Assembly (NCBI GenBank): GCA_944391695.1
Contig: CALXUO010000023.1
Location: 1 to 44,988 of the forward strand
Direction: 5' to 3'
DNA from: an uncultured Alphaproteobacteria bacterium
Lineage (GTDB): Bacteria > Pseudomonadota > Alphaproteobacteria > RF32 > CAG-239
DNA: 44,988 nucleotides
Positions 32,927-42,160 of this stretch are shown here, piece by piece. The notes under the pieces are model-generated. The model worked only from the letters and a program-made list of their open reading frames with translations, had not been told where the DNA came from and did no database searches. Made by a program: the position numbers and the translations under genes. How positions within the stretch are numbered: position 1 is the stretch's first letter; each line of letters opens with the position of its first letter.

Positions 32927-34687
32927 TTATTTCAAAATACAATCAAACCCTGCTTCCACTACTTGATTACATAATCCGATTAAGTTTTCCCGTTCGGGCT
33001 TGACCATCAAACGATGATATACCGCGCCGTTCACCACAGCATCTTCAATAAACATATCATATTCTCTCAACGCATCAACCCCGTCTCTTATTCGTTTTTG
33101 ATCGGCAATAGCATTATCCATTTCCGTGTATGCCCCAAGCTGCATCATTGTCTTTCCTTTTGCTCCAGATAAAACGGCCTGTTTTTTCTTTGCTAACTTA
33201 GGTTTTGGAGCCGATTTTTTATAAGGTTGCTTTTCCCCGTCAATCAACTCTTCCAACCAATTATCCTTGTGCGCCCAAGCATTACCCCCGTCATCCCAAC
33301 GTTCTTGTTCTTTAACCGCCGAAAGCATTGTAACCATATCCTGATTAAATGCTTGGCGCAAAGTCGCCTCAATGTCTTTAATTCGACCTTTTAACATATT
33401 TTTATCAAACGGCGACAAACCTGCCAAAAAATACAAATTACGCAAAGCGGCGGCACGTTCGGCCAAAATTTGCGCTTCTTTTTGTTCCAAGGCTATCTGC
33501 TCAATTTCTTTATTTAACAAATCTATTTTTTCAAAATCGGGCAAATTATTCTTTTTGTTCAGTTGTTTTATGGCATTTTTGGTTTCAACAATTTCAAACC
33601 GATTAGCCTCAAAATCAAAAGATGATTTCTCAACCAATCTGTATGCCAATTCCACTTGAGTCATAACCAAAGCGGCCAATTCATCAAAAGCTTTTTGCTT
33701 TAGTCTTTCCTCTGCCGGATCTTTCTGATATTTTTCTATAGCCTCAAGCAAATTAAAGGTCACAATTTTAGCCTTGTTAAACAGCTCTGCCTCATACCTG
33801 GTATCCTCAATTTCCAACCCGTTAATATCAAGCCTTGCCACCGGCGGATAATCGACATAGGCTTGGCGTCTTGCTTTTGCAGCATTAAAACCGCCCAATT
33901 TTTCCTTAGCCAACGCAAACTCCCGCCGATTGCTGACAGCAGAATCTTGGAAAATATCCGGTGTATAACCTTTGTCAAAATCATCCAATTCATAAAAACG
34001 TTTGCCTTCAAGTTTCAAATCTTTATCCGATGTTTTGATAAGCTGTGCATATTCCAAATTAACAAGCTCAAGCTGTTTTTTTATCTCTCCCAAATTATTC
34101 AAAGCTACTTCCAAATTTTTACGATAATTAATCTCCGGCAAGGTCAAATCATCTCTTTGGTTTCTTTCATTAAGTTTTTTCAAAATCTTACCCTGTTGAT
34201 TCATCAGCCTGTCAATTTGTTTTATTTGCTTAAGAGCAAAAATTTCCTCTCTGTGCAATTTTATGGCCGCCACGCTCAAATTCTGAGCCGATTTGGCATA
34301 CATGGCATTTTCAACATATTTTAAATTATCGGTCAAAACACTCATGGCATAAATATCAGCAAAATCCATAGCCTTCGCCGCATTATATAGTTTATCCTGC
34401 GGCTGTCCGGCTGCCAAAATCCCCTCAACCACCTTTTGCGGGGTTTCCGAGTTATCGGCATAAATTTTCTTAAACATATTTTGCGCCGAAGTATCTGCAT
34501 TATATTTGGCAGCTCTAGCCATAGCTGTATATACATTTACCTTATCGGGAACTGCTTCCGGATTGCCGCTGAAGACCAAATCATTGGTTTGCAATGCGAT
34601 TCCCAAAGATTTTTTTTCTGTTGTACAAGCTGTCAACAAGGCCATACCAGCCGATATCATTAAAACATAAGCCCATCTTTTCATCAT
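32927..34687 (-). CDS. TolC-like outer-membrane lipoprotein with C-terminal SPOR domain
   Basis: About 586 residues. A short signal ends in the lipobox LLTAC; the residue after Cys is Thr, so sorting to the outer membrane is expected. The body is nearly all helical with two similar halves: TAMARAAKYNADTSAQNMF near residue 50, and a second with DELAALVMTQVELAYRLVEKS and AQILAERAAALRNLYFLAGL. This is the periplasmic helix pattern of TolC/efflux outer-membrane factors, although the beta-barrel strands are not obvious. A Lys/Pro/Ala linker leads to a SPOR domain in the last 75 residues (GKTMMQLGAYTEMDNAIADQ to EAGFDCILK), which binds denuded peptidoglycan. GAGGT lies 7 bases before ATG 34687. It is the first gene of the eight-gene minus-strand run. 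Confidence 0.7.
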   Translation of the reverse strand: MMKRWAYVLMISAGMALLTACTTEKKSLGIALQTNDLVFSGNPEAVPDKVNVYTAMARAAKYNADTSAQNMFKKIYADNSETPQKVVEGILAAGQPQDKLYNAAKAMDFADIYAMSVLTDNLKYVENAMYAKSAQNLSVAAIKLHREEIFALKQIKQIDRLMNQQGKILKKLNERNQRDDLTLPEINYRKNLEVALNNLGEIKKQLELVNLEYAQLIKTSDKDLKLEGKRFYELDDFDKGYTPDIFQDSAVSNRREFALAKEKLGGFNAAKARRQAYVDYPPVARLDINGLEIEDTRYEAELFNKAKIVTFNLLEAIEKYQKDPAEERLKQKAFDELAALVMTQVELAYRLVEKSSFDFEANRFEIVETKNAIKQLNKKNNLPDFEKIDLLNKEIEQIALEQKEAQILAERAAALRNLYFLAGLSPFDKNMLKGRIKDIEATLRQAFNQDMVTMLSAVKEQERWDDGGNAWAHKDNWLEELIDGEKQPYKKSAPKPKLAKKKQAVLSGAKGKTMMQLGAYTEMDNAIADQKRIRDGVDALREYDMFIEDAVVNGAVYHRLMVKPERENLIGLCNQVVEAGFDCILK

Positions 34688-34804
34688 CAAAGATACCTCG
34701 CGTCTGTAACAATATGTAACAAGAATTTAAAAGCTTTTTACCAAAATAATTGATATATGTAAACCAAAATAAACTTTATACAAACAGTCTCGAGGTAAAA
34801 AATT

Positions 34805-35812
34805 ATGACAAATTCGATTAAAGTTGCGGTTATCGGCGCAGGAATGATGGGCAAAAATCACTTAAGAACCTATAAAGCATTGCCCAATTTTGAGTTAGTA
34901 GGCGTCTATGATATTTGTGCTGAAGCAGCCAAAACCGCAGCTGAAACTTTTGGCATCAAAGCTTTTTCTTCTTTAGAAGAAGTTGCATCATCTGTTGATG
35001 CGGTAAGCGTTGTTACCACTTCCGTAACCCATGCCGAAGTCGGTGAGTTTTTCTTAAATCGTGGCATTCATTGCCTAATGGAAAAACCGCTTGCCACCAC
35101 CGAGGAAGAATGCTTGCGTTTAATTAGTGCTGCCAAACGCAATAATGTTACCTTATTGGTTGGCCATATTGAGCAGTTTAACCCGGCCATTGAGCAATTG
35201 CACAAGATTTTAAACGATACTTCTAAAATATGCTCACTTGAAGCACGTCGTATGTCGGCTGCTTCCGGTCGCATTACCGATGTTGATGTTGCCATGGATT
35301 TGATGATTCACGATGCCGAGATTATTTTATCTTTGGTAAAATCACCGGTAGTCAATGTTCAAGCCTCGGCGGTTCGCTCTCAAAAATCGCCCTCCGGCAA
35401 AGATTATATAACCGCCATGATAGAGTTTGCCAACGGCGCAACGGCCACTCTTACCGCTTCGCGCATTACTCAGTCAAGGATTCGCACCCTCAATGTTACC
35501 ACCGACAACAACTACATTGATTTGGACTTCATCAATCAAAGCATTGCTGTTCATTCGCAAGGTCGTATGCACAATGTCAATCAAAACGATTTGCCCGAGA
35601 ATATGCGTTATGGCTTAAAAGGCAGTGTTGAAAATTTATTTATCATGCAAGCGCAGCCTCTTGTATCCGAGCTCAATCACTTTGCCAATTGCATTTTCGG
35701 CAAAGAAACACCGCGTATATCAGGCGAGCAGGCTCTTGATGCCCTACGTGTTATCTGGGAAGTTCAAGATGCACTTAACTTTAGCAACAGCTTACAGCTG
35801 GCTGCCGAATAA
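34805..35812 (+). CDS. Gfo/Idh/MocA-family NAD(P)-dependent oxidoreductase
   Basis: A dehydrogenase acting on a sugar or cyclitol-type hydroxyl. The 335 residues have a Rossmann start VAVIGAGMMGKNHLRTY (8-24), the family EKP motif (LMEKPLATTEEE, K94) and a C-terminal alpha/beta domain with DLMIHDAEIILSL in place of the usual D-x-G-x-H site. It resembles UDP-GlcNAc 3-dehydrogenases (GnnA type) used for lipid A amide linkage, but no gnnB or lpx gene is beside it, so the substrate stays open. GAGGT precedes the ATG. A strong terminator follows. Confidence 0.8.
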   Translation: MTNSIKVAVIGAGMMGKNHLRTYKALPNFELVGVYDICAEAAKTAAETFGIKAFSSLEEVASSVDAVSVVTTSVTHAEVGEFFLNRGIHCLMEKPLATTEEECLRLISAAKRNNVTLLVGHIEQFNPAIEQLHKILNDTSKICSLEARRMSAASGRITDVDVAMDLMIHDAEIILSLVKSPVVNVQASAVRSQKSPSGKDYITAMIEFANGATATLTASRITQSRIRTLNVTTDNNYIDLDFINQSIAVHSQGRMHNVNQNDLPENMRYGLKGSVENLFIMQAQPLVSELNHFANCIFGKETPRISGEQALDALRVIWEVQDALNFSNSLQLAAE

Positions 35813-35832
35813 ATATCTTGTCAAACAGATTA

Positions 35833-35869
35833 TTAAGGGGCATATTTCCTTATGCCCCTTAATTTTATT
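35833..35869 (+). terminator. terminator after the oxidoreductase
   Basis: Perfect 12-bp stem TTAAGGGGCATA/TATGCCCCTTAA with a 6-base loop, followed by TTTTATT. It lies between the oxidoreductase and truA. Confidence 0.9.
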
Positions 35870-35883
35870 ACAAGGACTCATTA

Positions 35884-36624
35884 ATGCGCTACAAACTAAC
35901 TCTTGAGTATGATGGTACCAATATTCTAGGTTGGCAACGTCAACTTGATGGCCCTTCGGTTCAAGAATACCTTGAAACGGTTTTAGAAACCTTAAGTGGC
36001 ATTCACACGGAAGTTGCCGCTGCCGGCCGTACCGATGCCGGCGTCCATGCTTTGGGGCAGGTTGCTCATATTGACTTTGATACCCACATGGAGCCCTGGA
36101 AGATTAGAGATGCTTTTAATGCCAATTTACGCCAATTGCAAGCACCGGTAGTTGTCCTAAACGTTGAGCCGGTTTCATCTGATTTTCATGCTCGATTTTC
36201 AGCCGTCGGCCGCGGCTATATCTATCGTATCTTAAATCGCCGCGCCCCTTCGGTTTTGTTACAAAACCGGGTTTGGTGGGTTCCGGTTGAATTAGATGTT
36301 GATAAGATGCGCCAAGGTGCTTCCTATCTTATAGGACACCATGATTTTACTTCTTTTCGCGCTGCAGCCTGTCAGGCCAAATCGCCTGTCAAAACACTTG
36401 ATAAACTTGATATCGACCAACAAGCTGACGAAATCATCTTCACCGCAGAGGCCAAATCATTTCTGCACCATCAGGTCAGAAATATGGTCGGCACCCTCAA
36501 GCTGGTTGGCGAAGGAAAGCTCCAACCAGAAGATATAAAGAGCATACTCGACGCCCGCAACCGTTCCTCAGCCGGGGCTACCGCTCCGGCCTGCGGCCTT
36601 TACCTCACCAAAGTAATCTACTAA
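35884..36624 (+). CDS. truA: tRNA pseudouridine synthase A
   Basis: Makes pseudouridine at positions 38-40 of the tRNA anticodon stem. 246 residues. The catalytic aspartate D51 lies in AAGRTDAGVHALGQVAH. Other family marks are LEYDGTNILGWQRQ at the start, FHARFSAVGRGYIYRI, HDFTSFRAA and FLHHQVRNMVGTL. AAGGA lies 8 bases before the ATG. In many alphaproteobacteria truA follows def and fmt; here it is alone between two terminators. Confidence 0.97.
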   Translation: MRYKLTLEYDGTNILGWQRQLDGPSVQEYLETVLETLSGIHTEVAAAGRTDAGVHALGQVAHIDFDTHMEPWKIRDAFNANLRQLQAPVVVLNVEPVSSDFHARFSAVGRGYIYRILNRRAPSVLLQNRVWWVPVELDVDKMRQGASYLIGHHDFTSFRAAACQAKSPVKTLDKLDIDQQADEIIFTAEAKSFLHHQVRNMVGTLKLVGEGKLQPEDIKSILDARNRSSAGATAPACGLYLTKVIY

Positions 36625-36627
36625 AAT

Positions 36628-36681
36628 AAAGGGGCAGGAATTTTTGAAAAAGTTTTTTAAGAATTCCTGCCCCTTGCTTTT
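36628..36681 (+). terminator. terminator after truA
   Basis: Perfect 14-bp arms AAGGGGCAGGAATT/AATTCCTGCCCCTT, with more A/T pairing in the loop, followed by GCTTTTAT. The base AAGGGGCA of the stem is shared with the terminator before truA. Confidence 0.9.
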
Positions 36682-36779
36682 ATGATATATATCGGATTTG
36701 ATCCCGACACTACCAATATATTAATCAAAACAAAAAATACAACGTGTGATTTTGTTTTATTATCACTTTTTTTTAAAAT

Positions 36780-38588
36780 TTAATTATCTCCGATTCGCAA
36801 AGCCTCAATAAACGCCGATTGTGGCACTTCCACCTTACCAAACTGACGCATTCTTAATTTGCCTTTTTTCTGCTTATCCAACAACTTGCGCTTACGTGTA
36901 ACATCACCACCATAGCATTTTGCCGTAACGTCTTTGCGCAACGCCGAAATTGTTTCTCTAGCCACGACTCTTCCACCGATGCAAGCCTGTATCGGAATTT
37001 TAAACAAATGTCTGGGAATTAAATCTTTCAATCTCTCACAAATTTGGCGACCTCTGCCTTCAGCCTCGGTTTTGTGGCACAAAAAAGCCAAAGCATCCAC
37101 CGGTTCCTCATTAATCAAGATTTGCACCTTAACCAAATCAGATTTTTGATACCCAACCAACTCATAATCAAAACTAGCATACCCTGAGGTAATTGATTTA
37201 AGGCGATCATAAAAATCAAACACAATTTCGTTCAAGGGAATTTTATAAACCACCATAGCACGAGATCCGACATAAGTAAGCTCTTGCTGTTCGCCTCTGC
37301 GCTCGGTACAAAGTTTTAATACCGACCCAAGATATGTGTCAGGCACCAGAATAGTTGCTTTAACCATCGGTTCCTCAATCGATTCTATTTTGGTAGGCTC
37401 CGGCATATCGGCCGGATTGTGTAACAGAATATTATCTCCGTTGGTCAAATGTATCTTATAGGCAACCGACGGCGCTGTCGTAATCAAGTCCAAATCAAAC
37501 TCTCTTCCCAACCGCTCCTGAATGATTTCCATATGCAAGAGGCCCAAAAATCCGCACCTAAAACCAAGCCCCAAAGCAGCCGAATTTTCGTTTTGATAAT
37601 CAATGCTGGCATCATTAAGTTTCAACTTGGCCAAAGCATCTTTTAACGCCTCATATTGGCTTGAATCGACCGGAAATATAGAGCAAAACACCACCGGAAC
37701 CGACGACTTAAATCCTTGAAGTGGCTCATCACACGGGCGTTTATTGTCAGTAATAGTATCGCCCACTCTGCAATCACCCACACTTTTAATACTAGCGGTA
37801 ATAAATCCGACCTCGCCTGGATACAAAGCCTCCACATCTGTCATTTTTGGAGAAAATATGCCAACTTTCTCCACCAAATAAGTAGCATTATTTGACATCA
37901 TGCGGATTTGTGTTTTTTTGCGCAAAACTCCATCATGGATTCTCACCAAAATAATCACGCCCAAATAACTATCATACCAACTATCAATCAAAAGTGCTTT
38001 TAAGGGTGCATTTTCATCACCTTTTGGTGCCGGCAGTTTTTTCACAATTGCCTCCAAAAGATTATCAACCCCCACCCCTGTTTTACCTGATGTTTCAACC
38101 GCATCACTTGTATTAAGGCCAATCACATCTTCAATCTGTTGCTTAACTCTTGCCACATCGGCCGAAGGCAAGTCGACTTTGTTTAAGACTGGAATAATTT
38201 CGTGGTTATTATCAATTGCCAAATAGACATTGGCCAAAGTCTGAGCCTCCACTCCCTGAGTTGCATCGACCACCAAAATAGATCCTTCGCAAGACGCCAA
38301 GGAGCGCGATACTTCATAAGAAAAATCGACATGCCCCGGTGTATCAATCAAATTAAGCTGATATGTCTTGCCGTCTTTTGCCTTGTAGTTAAGCCTAACT
38401 GTTTGCGCTTTGATGGTAATACCGCGCTCTCTTTCAATATCCATATTATCCAATACCTGCTCTGTCATCTCGCGTTTTTCCAATCCGCCGCACATCTCGA
38501 TTAACCTGTCAGCCAAGGTAGATTTTCCATGATCGATATGAGCAATAATGGCAAAATTTCTGATTAACTCAATCTGGTGGTTATTCAT
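36780..38588 (-). CDS. lepA: LepA (elongation factor 4)
   Basis: A translational GTPase that acts on stalled or assembling ribosomes. 602 residues, the usual length. G1 is [15 protein letters not shown]3 DTPGHVDF and G4 NKVDLP. The LepA-specific C-terminal domain has [27 protein letters not shown] and ends [14 protein letters not shown]. It is isolated on the minus strand. The 98 bases downstream are A/T-rich, with a weak AAAACAAAA/TTTTGTTTT pairing that might terminate it. Confidence 0.98.
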   Translation of the reverse strand: MNNHQIELIRNFAIIAHIDHGKSTLADRLIEMCGGLEKREMTEQVLDNMDIERERGITIKAQTVRLNYKAKDGKTYQLNLIDTPGHVDFSYEVSRSLASCEGSILVVDATQGVEAQTLANVYLAIDNNHEIIPVLNKVDLPSADVARVKQQIEDVIGLNTSDAVETSGKTGVGVDNLLEAIVKKLPAPKGDENAPLKALLIDSWYDSYLGVIILVRIHDGVLRKKTQIRMMSNNATYLVEKVGIFSPKMTDVEALYPGEVGFITASIKSVGDCRVGDTITDNKRPCDEPLQGFKSSVPVVFCSIFPVDSSQYEALKDALAKLKLNDASIDYQNENSAALGLGFRCGFLGLLHMEIIQERLGREFDLDLITTAPSVAYKIHLTNGDNILLHNPADMPEPTKIESIEEPMVKATILVPDTYLGSVLKLCTERRGEQQELTYVGSRAMVVYKIPLNEIVFDFYDRLKSITSGYASFDYELVGYQKSDLVKVQILINEEPVDALAFLCHKTEAEGRGRQICERLKDLIPRHLFKIPIQACIGGRVVARETISALRKDVTAKCYGGDVTRKRKLLDKQKKGKLRMRQFGKVEVPQSAFIEALRIGDN

Positions 38589-38682
38589 TTTTATTAAATC
38601 TTTCTTAAGTGCTGTTTGTTTATATTATCTCACAAAATAACCGAAAATTAAAAATACGCAAGCATTGTTTTTGGCATAATGA

Positions 38683-38711
38683 TTGACTAAGTTACATAAA
38701 CGAGGCATAAT
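38683..38711 (+). promoter_or_regulatory. sigma70-type promoter of the GNAT gene
   Basis: TTGACT (38683-38688), 17 bases, then CATAAT (38706-38711), followed by a GGGGAG ribosome site at 38727-38732. It lies in the 151-base gap divergent from lepA. Confidence 0.55.
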
Positions 38712-38739
38712 ATAAAAAATATTATTGGGGAGAAAAGCC

Positions 38740-39177
38740 ATGAGAAAGATGATAGATATTGACTTTGGTTCCAACCGCTACGAACAGCTTGTCGAGCTGC
38801 GTTACAAAGTTTTGCTGGAGCCTTTGGGGCTTAAATTTTTGGATTCTCATCGCGATAAAGAGGTAAACTATCTTCATATTGGTTGCATCAACAATCTTGA
38901 CGACAAGCTAATCGGCGGCCTGATGCTAATTCCCCTTGATGATAAGAGCATCCGCATGATGCAGGTTGCGGTAGATAGCAAATATCAAGGCGAAGGTATC
39001 GGCCACGAGCTGGTAGCTTATGCCGAAAAACGCGCCAAAAAAGCAGGTTTTCAATATATCATCATGCACGCCATGATAAACGTCATCGGCTTTTATGAAA
39101 AAATGGGCTATCATCAAGAAGGCGATATTTTTGAAGAACGCGGCATTACTTTTGCCAAAATGGTAAAGAAGCTATAA
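38740..39177 (+). CDS. GNAT-family N-acetyltransferase
   Basis: 145 residues from ATG 38740, which has GGGGAG 7 bases upstream; a TTG at 38725 is less likely. The GNAT core is visible: strand IGGLMLIPLDD, strand 4 with the acetyl-CoA loop MMQVAVDSKYQGEGIGHELVA (Q/R-x-x-G-x-G/A as QGEGIG), the helix AEKRAKKAGF, and the strand-5 to helix segment NVIGFYEKMGYHQEGD. Its acceptor substrate is unknown. It converges on def with a 7-base gap. Confidence 0.9.
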   Translation: MRKMIDIDFGSNRYEQLVELRYKVLLEPLGLKFLDSHRDKEVNYLHIGCINNLDDKLIGGLMLIPLDDKSIRMMQVAVDSKYQGEGIGHELVAYAEKRAKKAGFQYIIMHAMINVIGFYEKMGYHQEGDIFEERGITFAKMVKKL

Positions 39178-39184
39178 TTTCACT

Positions 39185-39700
39185 TTAAGCATTGTGCTCT
39201 TTACGATATTTTTCCAGCTTTTTCAAAAGCATCTGCCTTTTAAGGCGGCTTAATTTATCTATATATAACACCCCGTCCAAATGGTCGATTTCATGTTGCG
39301 CGGCAACCGCTAAAAAATCATTAGCCTCCAATTCCTGCTCTTTACCGTCATAGTCAAGATATTTTATTCTGACGGCGGCAGGCCTTTCCACCTCGGCTCT
39401 CTGCCCCGGTACTGACAAACATCCTTCCTCGGAGATTTCTTTTTCCTCCGATTGCCAAACAATTTCTGGGTTAACCATATACAAAGGCTTTGGTTCCTCA
39501 TCTTCATGAGCAATATCAATTACCACAATCCTTTTTGAAACCCCAATCTGTGGTGCGGCCAAACCACAACCGTTAGAGGCATACATTGTCTCCAGCATAT
39601 CATCCAGAAGTTTACGCAACTCATCGTCAACTTTCTGAACCTTTTCGGCCTTTTTTTTCAAAATCGGATGTGGATATTCAAATAGTTTCAATTTTGCCAT
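39185..39700 (-). CDS. def: peptide deformylase
   Basis: Removes the formyl group from nascent protein N-termini. 171 residues. The three motifs are intact: GCGLAAPQIGVS (about 44-55), EEGCLSVPG with metal ligand C94, and QHEIDHLDG with H136, catalytic E137 and H140. It follows nusB closely. fmt, its usual partner, is not adjacent. Confidence 0.98.
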   Translation of the reverse strand: MAKLKLFEYPHPILKKKAEKVQKVDDELRKLLDDMLETMYASNGCGLAAPQIGVSKRIVVIDIAHEDEEPKPLYMVNPEIVWQSEEKEISEEGCLSVPGQRAEVERPAAVRIKYLDYDGKEQELEANDFLAVAAQHEIDHLDGVLYIDKLSRLKRQMLLKKLEKYRKEHNA

Positions 39701-39709
39701 TTTCTTTTC

Positions 39710-40201
39710 CTAGCGTACAGCCTTGGCAATTGTATCAAGCAAAGCATTAACCATCTTAGGCTCATTTTTATTAAAGAAAGCATAGGCCAAATCAACATAT
39801 TCTTTAACGATAACCGCCGCATCAACATCGGTTGTATTGGCAAGCTCATAAGCGGCGCATAAAAGCACCGCCCGCAATGTCCCGTCAAAATGATCAAACT
39901 GCCACCCTTCTTTCAAGAAATGGGCCAACGATTTTTCCAATTGTTCTTTATTTTTATGCACTTCGCGGGTCAGTTTGGTAAAATAGTCTTTATCCATTTC
40001 CTCAATCTCGACCATATTTTCCAAGACCTCATAACCGTCGCTTTCTTCCTCAATCACGTAGCGTCCGATTTCCCCATTAACAAAATCTCTAATCACCTCA
40101 TCAACCGACAACTGGCCGTACTCAATCATATATGTAGCCTGTACGGCGGCCAAACGCGCAGCCGATTTCTTTTTAATTTTTTCCGAAATAAACTTAGCCA
40201 T
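39710..40201 (-). CDS. nusB: NusB, transcription antitermination factor
   Basis: A small helical RNA-binding protein that joins NusE (S10) on boxA in rRNA antitermination. 163 residues. It begins KKKSAARLAAVQATYMIEYG and ends with the conserved helices RAVLLCAAYEL and VDLAYAFFNKNEPKMVNALLD. The ATG lies two bases after the nrdR stop, with GGGAGA inside the end of nrdR. ribH and the other riboflavin genes that usually precede nusB in alphaproteobacteria are absent. Confidence 0.95.
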   Translation of the reverse strand: MAKFISEKIKKKSAARLAAVQATYMIEYGQLSVDEVIRDFVNGEIGRYVIEEESDGYEVLENMVEIEEMDKDYFTKLTREVHKNKEQLEKSLAHFLKEGWQFDHFDGTLRAVLLCAAYELANTTDVDAAVIVKEYVDLAYAFFNKNEPKMVNALLDTIAKAVR

Positions 40202-40203
40202 AT

Positions 40204-40677
40204 CTATTCATCTCCCTTAGGCTTGGCCATTTGTTCCAACGTTACCAAAAATTCTTCAAAATCTTTAGGTTCTCTAAAATCTCTGTAAACCGAAGCAAAC
40301 CTGATATACGCCACATGATCCAACCTTGCCAAGGCCTCCATTACCAATTCCCCGATTTGCACGGAAGTAACCTCCGTTTCACCGGTACTTTCCAACCGCC
40401 TTTGAATAGAGCTCACGATTTTTTCTACTCTTTCTGCGGCAATCGGGCGTTTTCGCACTGCCAAATAAATTGAGCGCGCCAGCTTATCACGGTCAAACAT
40501 CACTCTTTCACCGTTTTTCTTCACCACCATCAAATCCCGCAGTTGTATACGCTCAAAAGTGGTAAACCTCTGTCCACATTCCGGACATTCTCTACGCCGC
40601 CGAATAGCCGTTGCATCATCGGTTTCTCTAGAATCTTTAACTTGCGTATCATTACAGCCGCAAAACGGACATTTCAT
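40204..40677 (-). CDS. nrdR: NrdR, repressor of ribonucleotide reductase genes
   Basis: NrdR binds NrdR boxes and represses nrd genes according to ATP/dATP. 157 residues: a zinc ribbon at the N-terminus ([19 protein letters not shown] and [16 protein letters not shown], four Cys) and an ATP-cone ([21 protein letters not shown]). It lies three bases after murF. In most alphaproteobacteria it follows glyA and precedes ribD, so murF and the lipoprotein interrupt the usual order. Confidence 0.97.
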   Translation of the reverse strand: MKCPFCGCNDTQVKDSRETDDATAIRRRRECPECGQRFTTFERIQLRDLMVVKKNGERVMFDRDKLARSIYLAVRKRPIAAERVEKIVSSIQRRLESTGETEVTSVQIGELVMEALARLDHVAYIRFASVYRDFREPKDFEEFLVTLEQMAKPKGDE

Positions 40678-40680
40678 TTT

Positions 40681-42003
40681 TTATTTTCCCTTCTCTATCA
40701 GGCTTTCTGCTACCTGATACATTTTTGAAGAATATCTTGCCCCCTTTATAAGGACAATATCATTATTTTGCAAGCACTTATTTAACAAAAACTCATCCAA
40801 ACCCTCTTTATTTTCAAAATAATGCTTTTCTTTTGCATCAGGCACTTGTGCCAACATATCTTTCATCTCCGCACAAACCCCGATTACCACATCGACATCA
40901 CTTTGAGCCACTGTTTTTCCAATTTCCGTATGCTGAGTTTGAGAGATCTCGCCAAGCTCGGCCATTTTGCCCAAAACTACTATTTTCCGTCCCACACAAG
41001 GCAACTTACTCAAGGTTTTTATGGCAATTTTCATAGCCTCCGGCTGTCCGGAATAGCTATCATCAATCAACGTATACTCTCCCCCTTTGGGTAAACGTAA
41101 TTTATATTTTGCTCCTCTTCCCGGCAGTGCCCCGAACTCGCTCAATTTTTGGGCAGCTTTTTTCACATCCAAGCCCAACTCGTTAATAAGTGTCAGCACA
41201 CACCAAGCGTTATAAAAATTATGTTCTCCTTCATCTTGCAAATTAAGCTCAACTTTGGGGTGATTCTCTTTGCCAAATTTTATCACTCTCGCTTTGTTTT
41301 CCAAAGCCCTTTTTTCCAATACATTGGCAAAATTGGCATCTTCATTAATAATTGCCAGGCCTCCTTTTTTAAGTCCTTTAAAAATCTCGGCTTTGGCCTC
41401 GGCAATTCCTTCCAAACTATCAAAAAACTCAATATGCATCGGATACACATTGGTAACAATTGCCACATCCGGCCTTACATATTCGGTCAGCTCCTCAATC
41501 TCACCCTTTGAACTCATGCCCATTTCAATCACGGCAAAATCAGCCGTCATATCCATATCACAAAGAGTTGCCGGCACCCCGACATTATTATTAAAATTGC
41601 CGTCCGTGGCATAAACCTTGCCAAAGATTGACAAGGCAAATTTTATTTCTTCTTTGGTGGTGGTTTTTCCCGAACTTCCGGTCAAACCTATAACTTTTCC
41701 CTTAAATTTCAGCCGATTAAAGGTTGCAATTTTGCCATAAGCTTTCAATGTATCGGCAACCACGATTTGTCTTTCTTTAGAAGCACCATCGACATAATGA
41801 TCAACCACCGCCAAATTAGCCCCTTTATCCAACACTTCCTTAACAAAGCTGTGTCCGTCAAACTTTTCACCTTTTATGGCAATAAACAAATCACCTTGTT
41901 TGATTTTGCGGCTATCGGTTACCACATTATCAATCTCGCAATCTTCAACTTTGCTGTTAGTTTCAAGCAAATTCAACAACTCTTTTGCGCTTATCTTTTG
42001 CAT
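40681..42003 (-). CDS. murF: MurF, UDP-MurNAc-tripeptide D-Ala-D-Ala ligase
   Basis: Adds D-Ala-D-Ala to UDP-MurNAc-tripeptide, the last cytoplasmic step of peptidoglycan precursor synthesis. About 440 residues. The ATP loop is GLTGSSGKTTTKEE, followed by the carbamate-lysine and metal region ADFAVIEMGMSSKGEIEELT and by YTLIDDSYSGQPEAMKIAI late in the protein. AAAGGA lies 7 bases before ATG 42003, better than ATG 42018. It sits far from the dcw cluster, heading murF-nrdR-nusB-def. Confidence 0.96.
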   Translation of the reverse strand: MQKISAKELLNLLETNSKVEDCEIDNVVTDSRKIKQGDLFIAIKGEKFDGHSFVKEVLDKGANLAVVDHYVDGASKERQIVVADTLKAYGKIATFNRLKFKGKVIGLTGSSGKTTTKEEIKFALSIFGKVYATDGNFNNNVGVPATLCDMDMTADFAVIEMGMSSKGEIEELTEYVRPDVAIVTNVYPMHIEFFDSLEGIAEAKAEIFKGLKKGGLAIINEDANFANVLEKRALENKARVIKFGKENHPKVELNLQDEGEHNFYNAWCVLTLINELGLDVKKAAQKLSEFGALPGRGAKYKLRLPKGGEYTLIDDSYSGQPEAMKIAIKTLSKLPCVGRKIVVLGKMAELGEISQTQHTEIGKTVAQSDVDVVIGVCAEMKDMLAQVPDAKEKHYFENKEGLDEFLLNKCLQNNDIVLIKGARYSSKMYQVAESLIEKGK

Positions 42004-42160
42004 TTTGCATCCTTTCATCCCAAATATTAACCACGATTATAACCGCAAAAGCTAAATATTTTATTTAAAATATGACATATATTTTTCTTGCCTTTCGGGG
42101 CAAAATATGCTATTTCCGACAACATAACAAAATATTATTAACTTTTAAAAATTATGCTGT

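Noticed and set aside
29423..34687. Integrated conjugative element or plasmid remnant
   Set aside because: Only the coupling ATPase suggests conjugation. There is no relaxase, mating-pair gene, integrase, tRNA-linked attachment site or transposase, and composition does not differ visibly from the neighbours.
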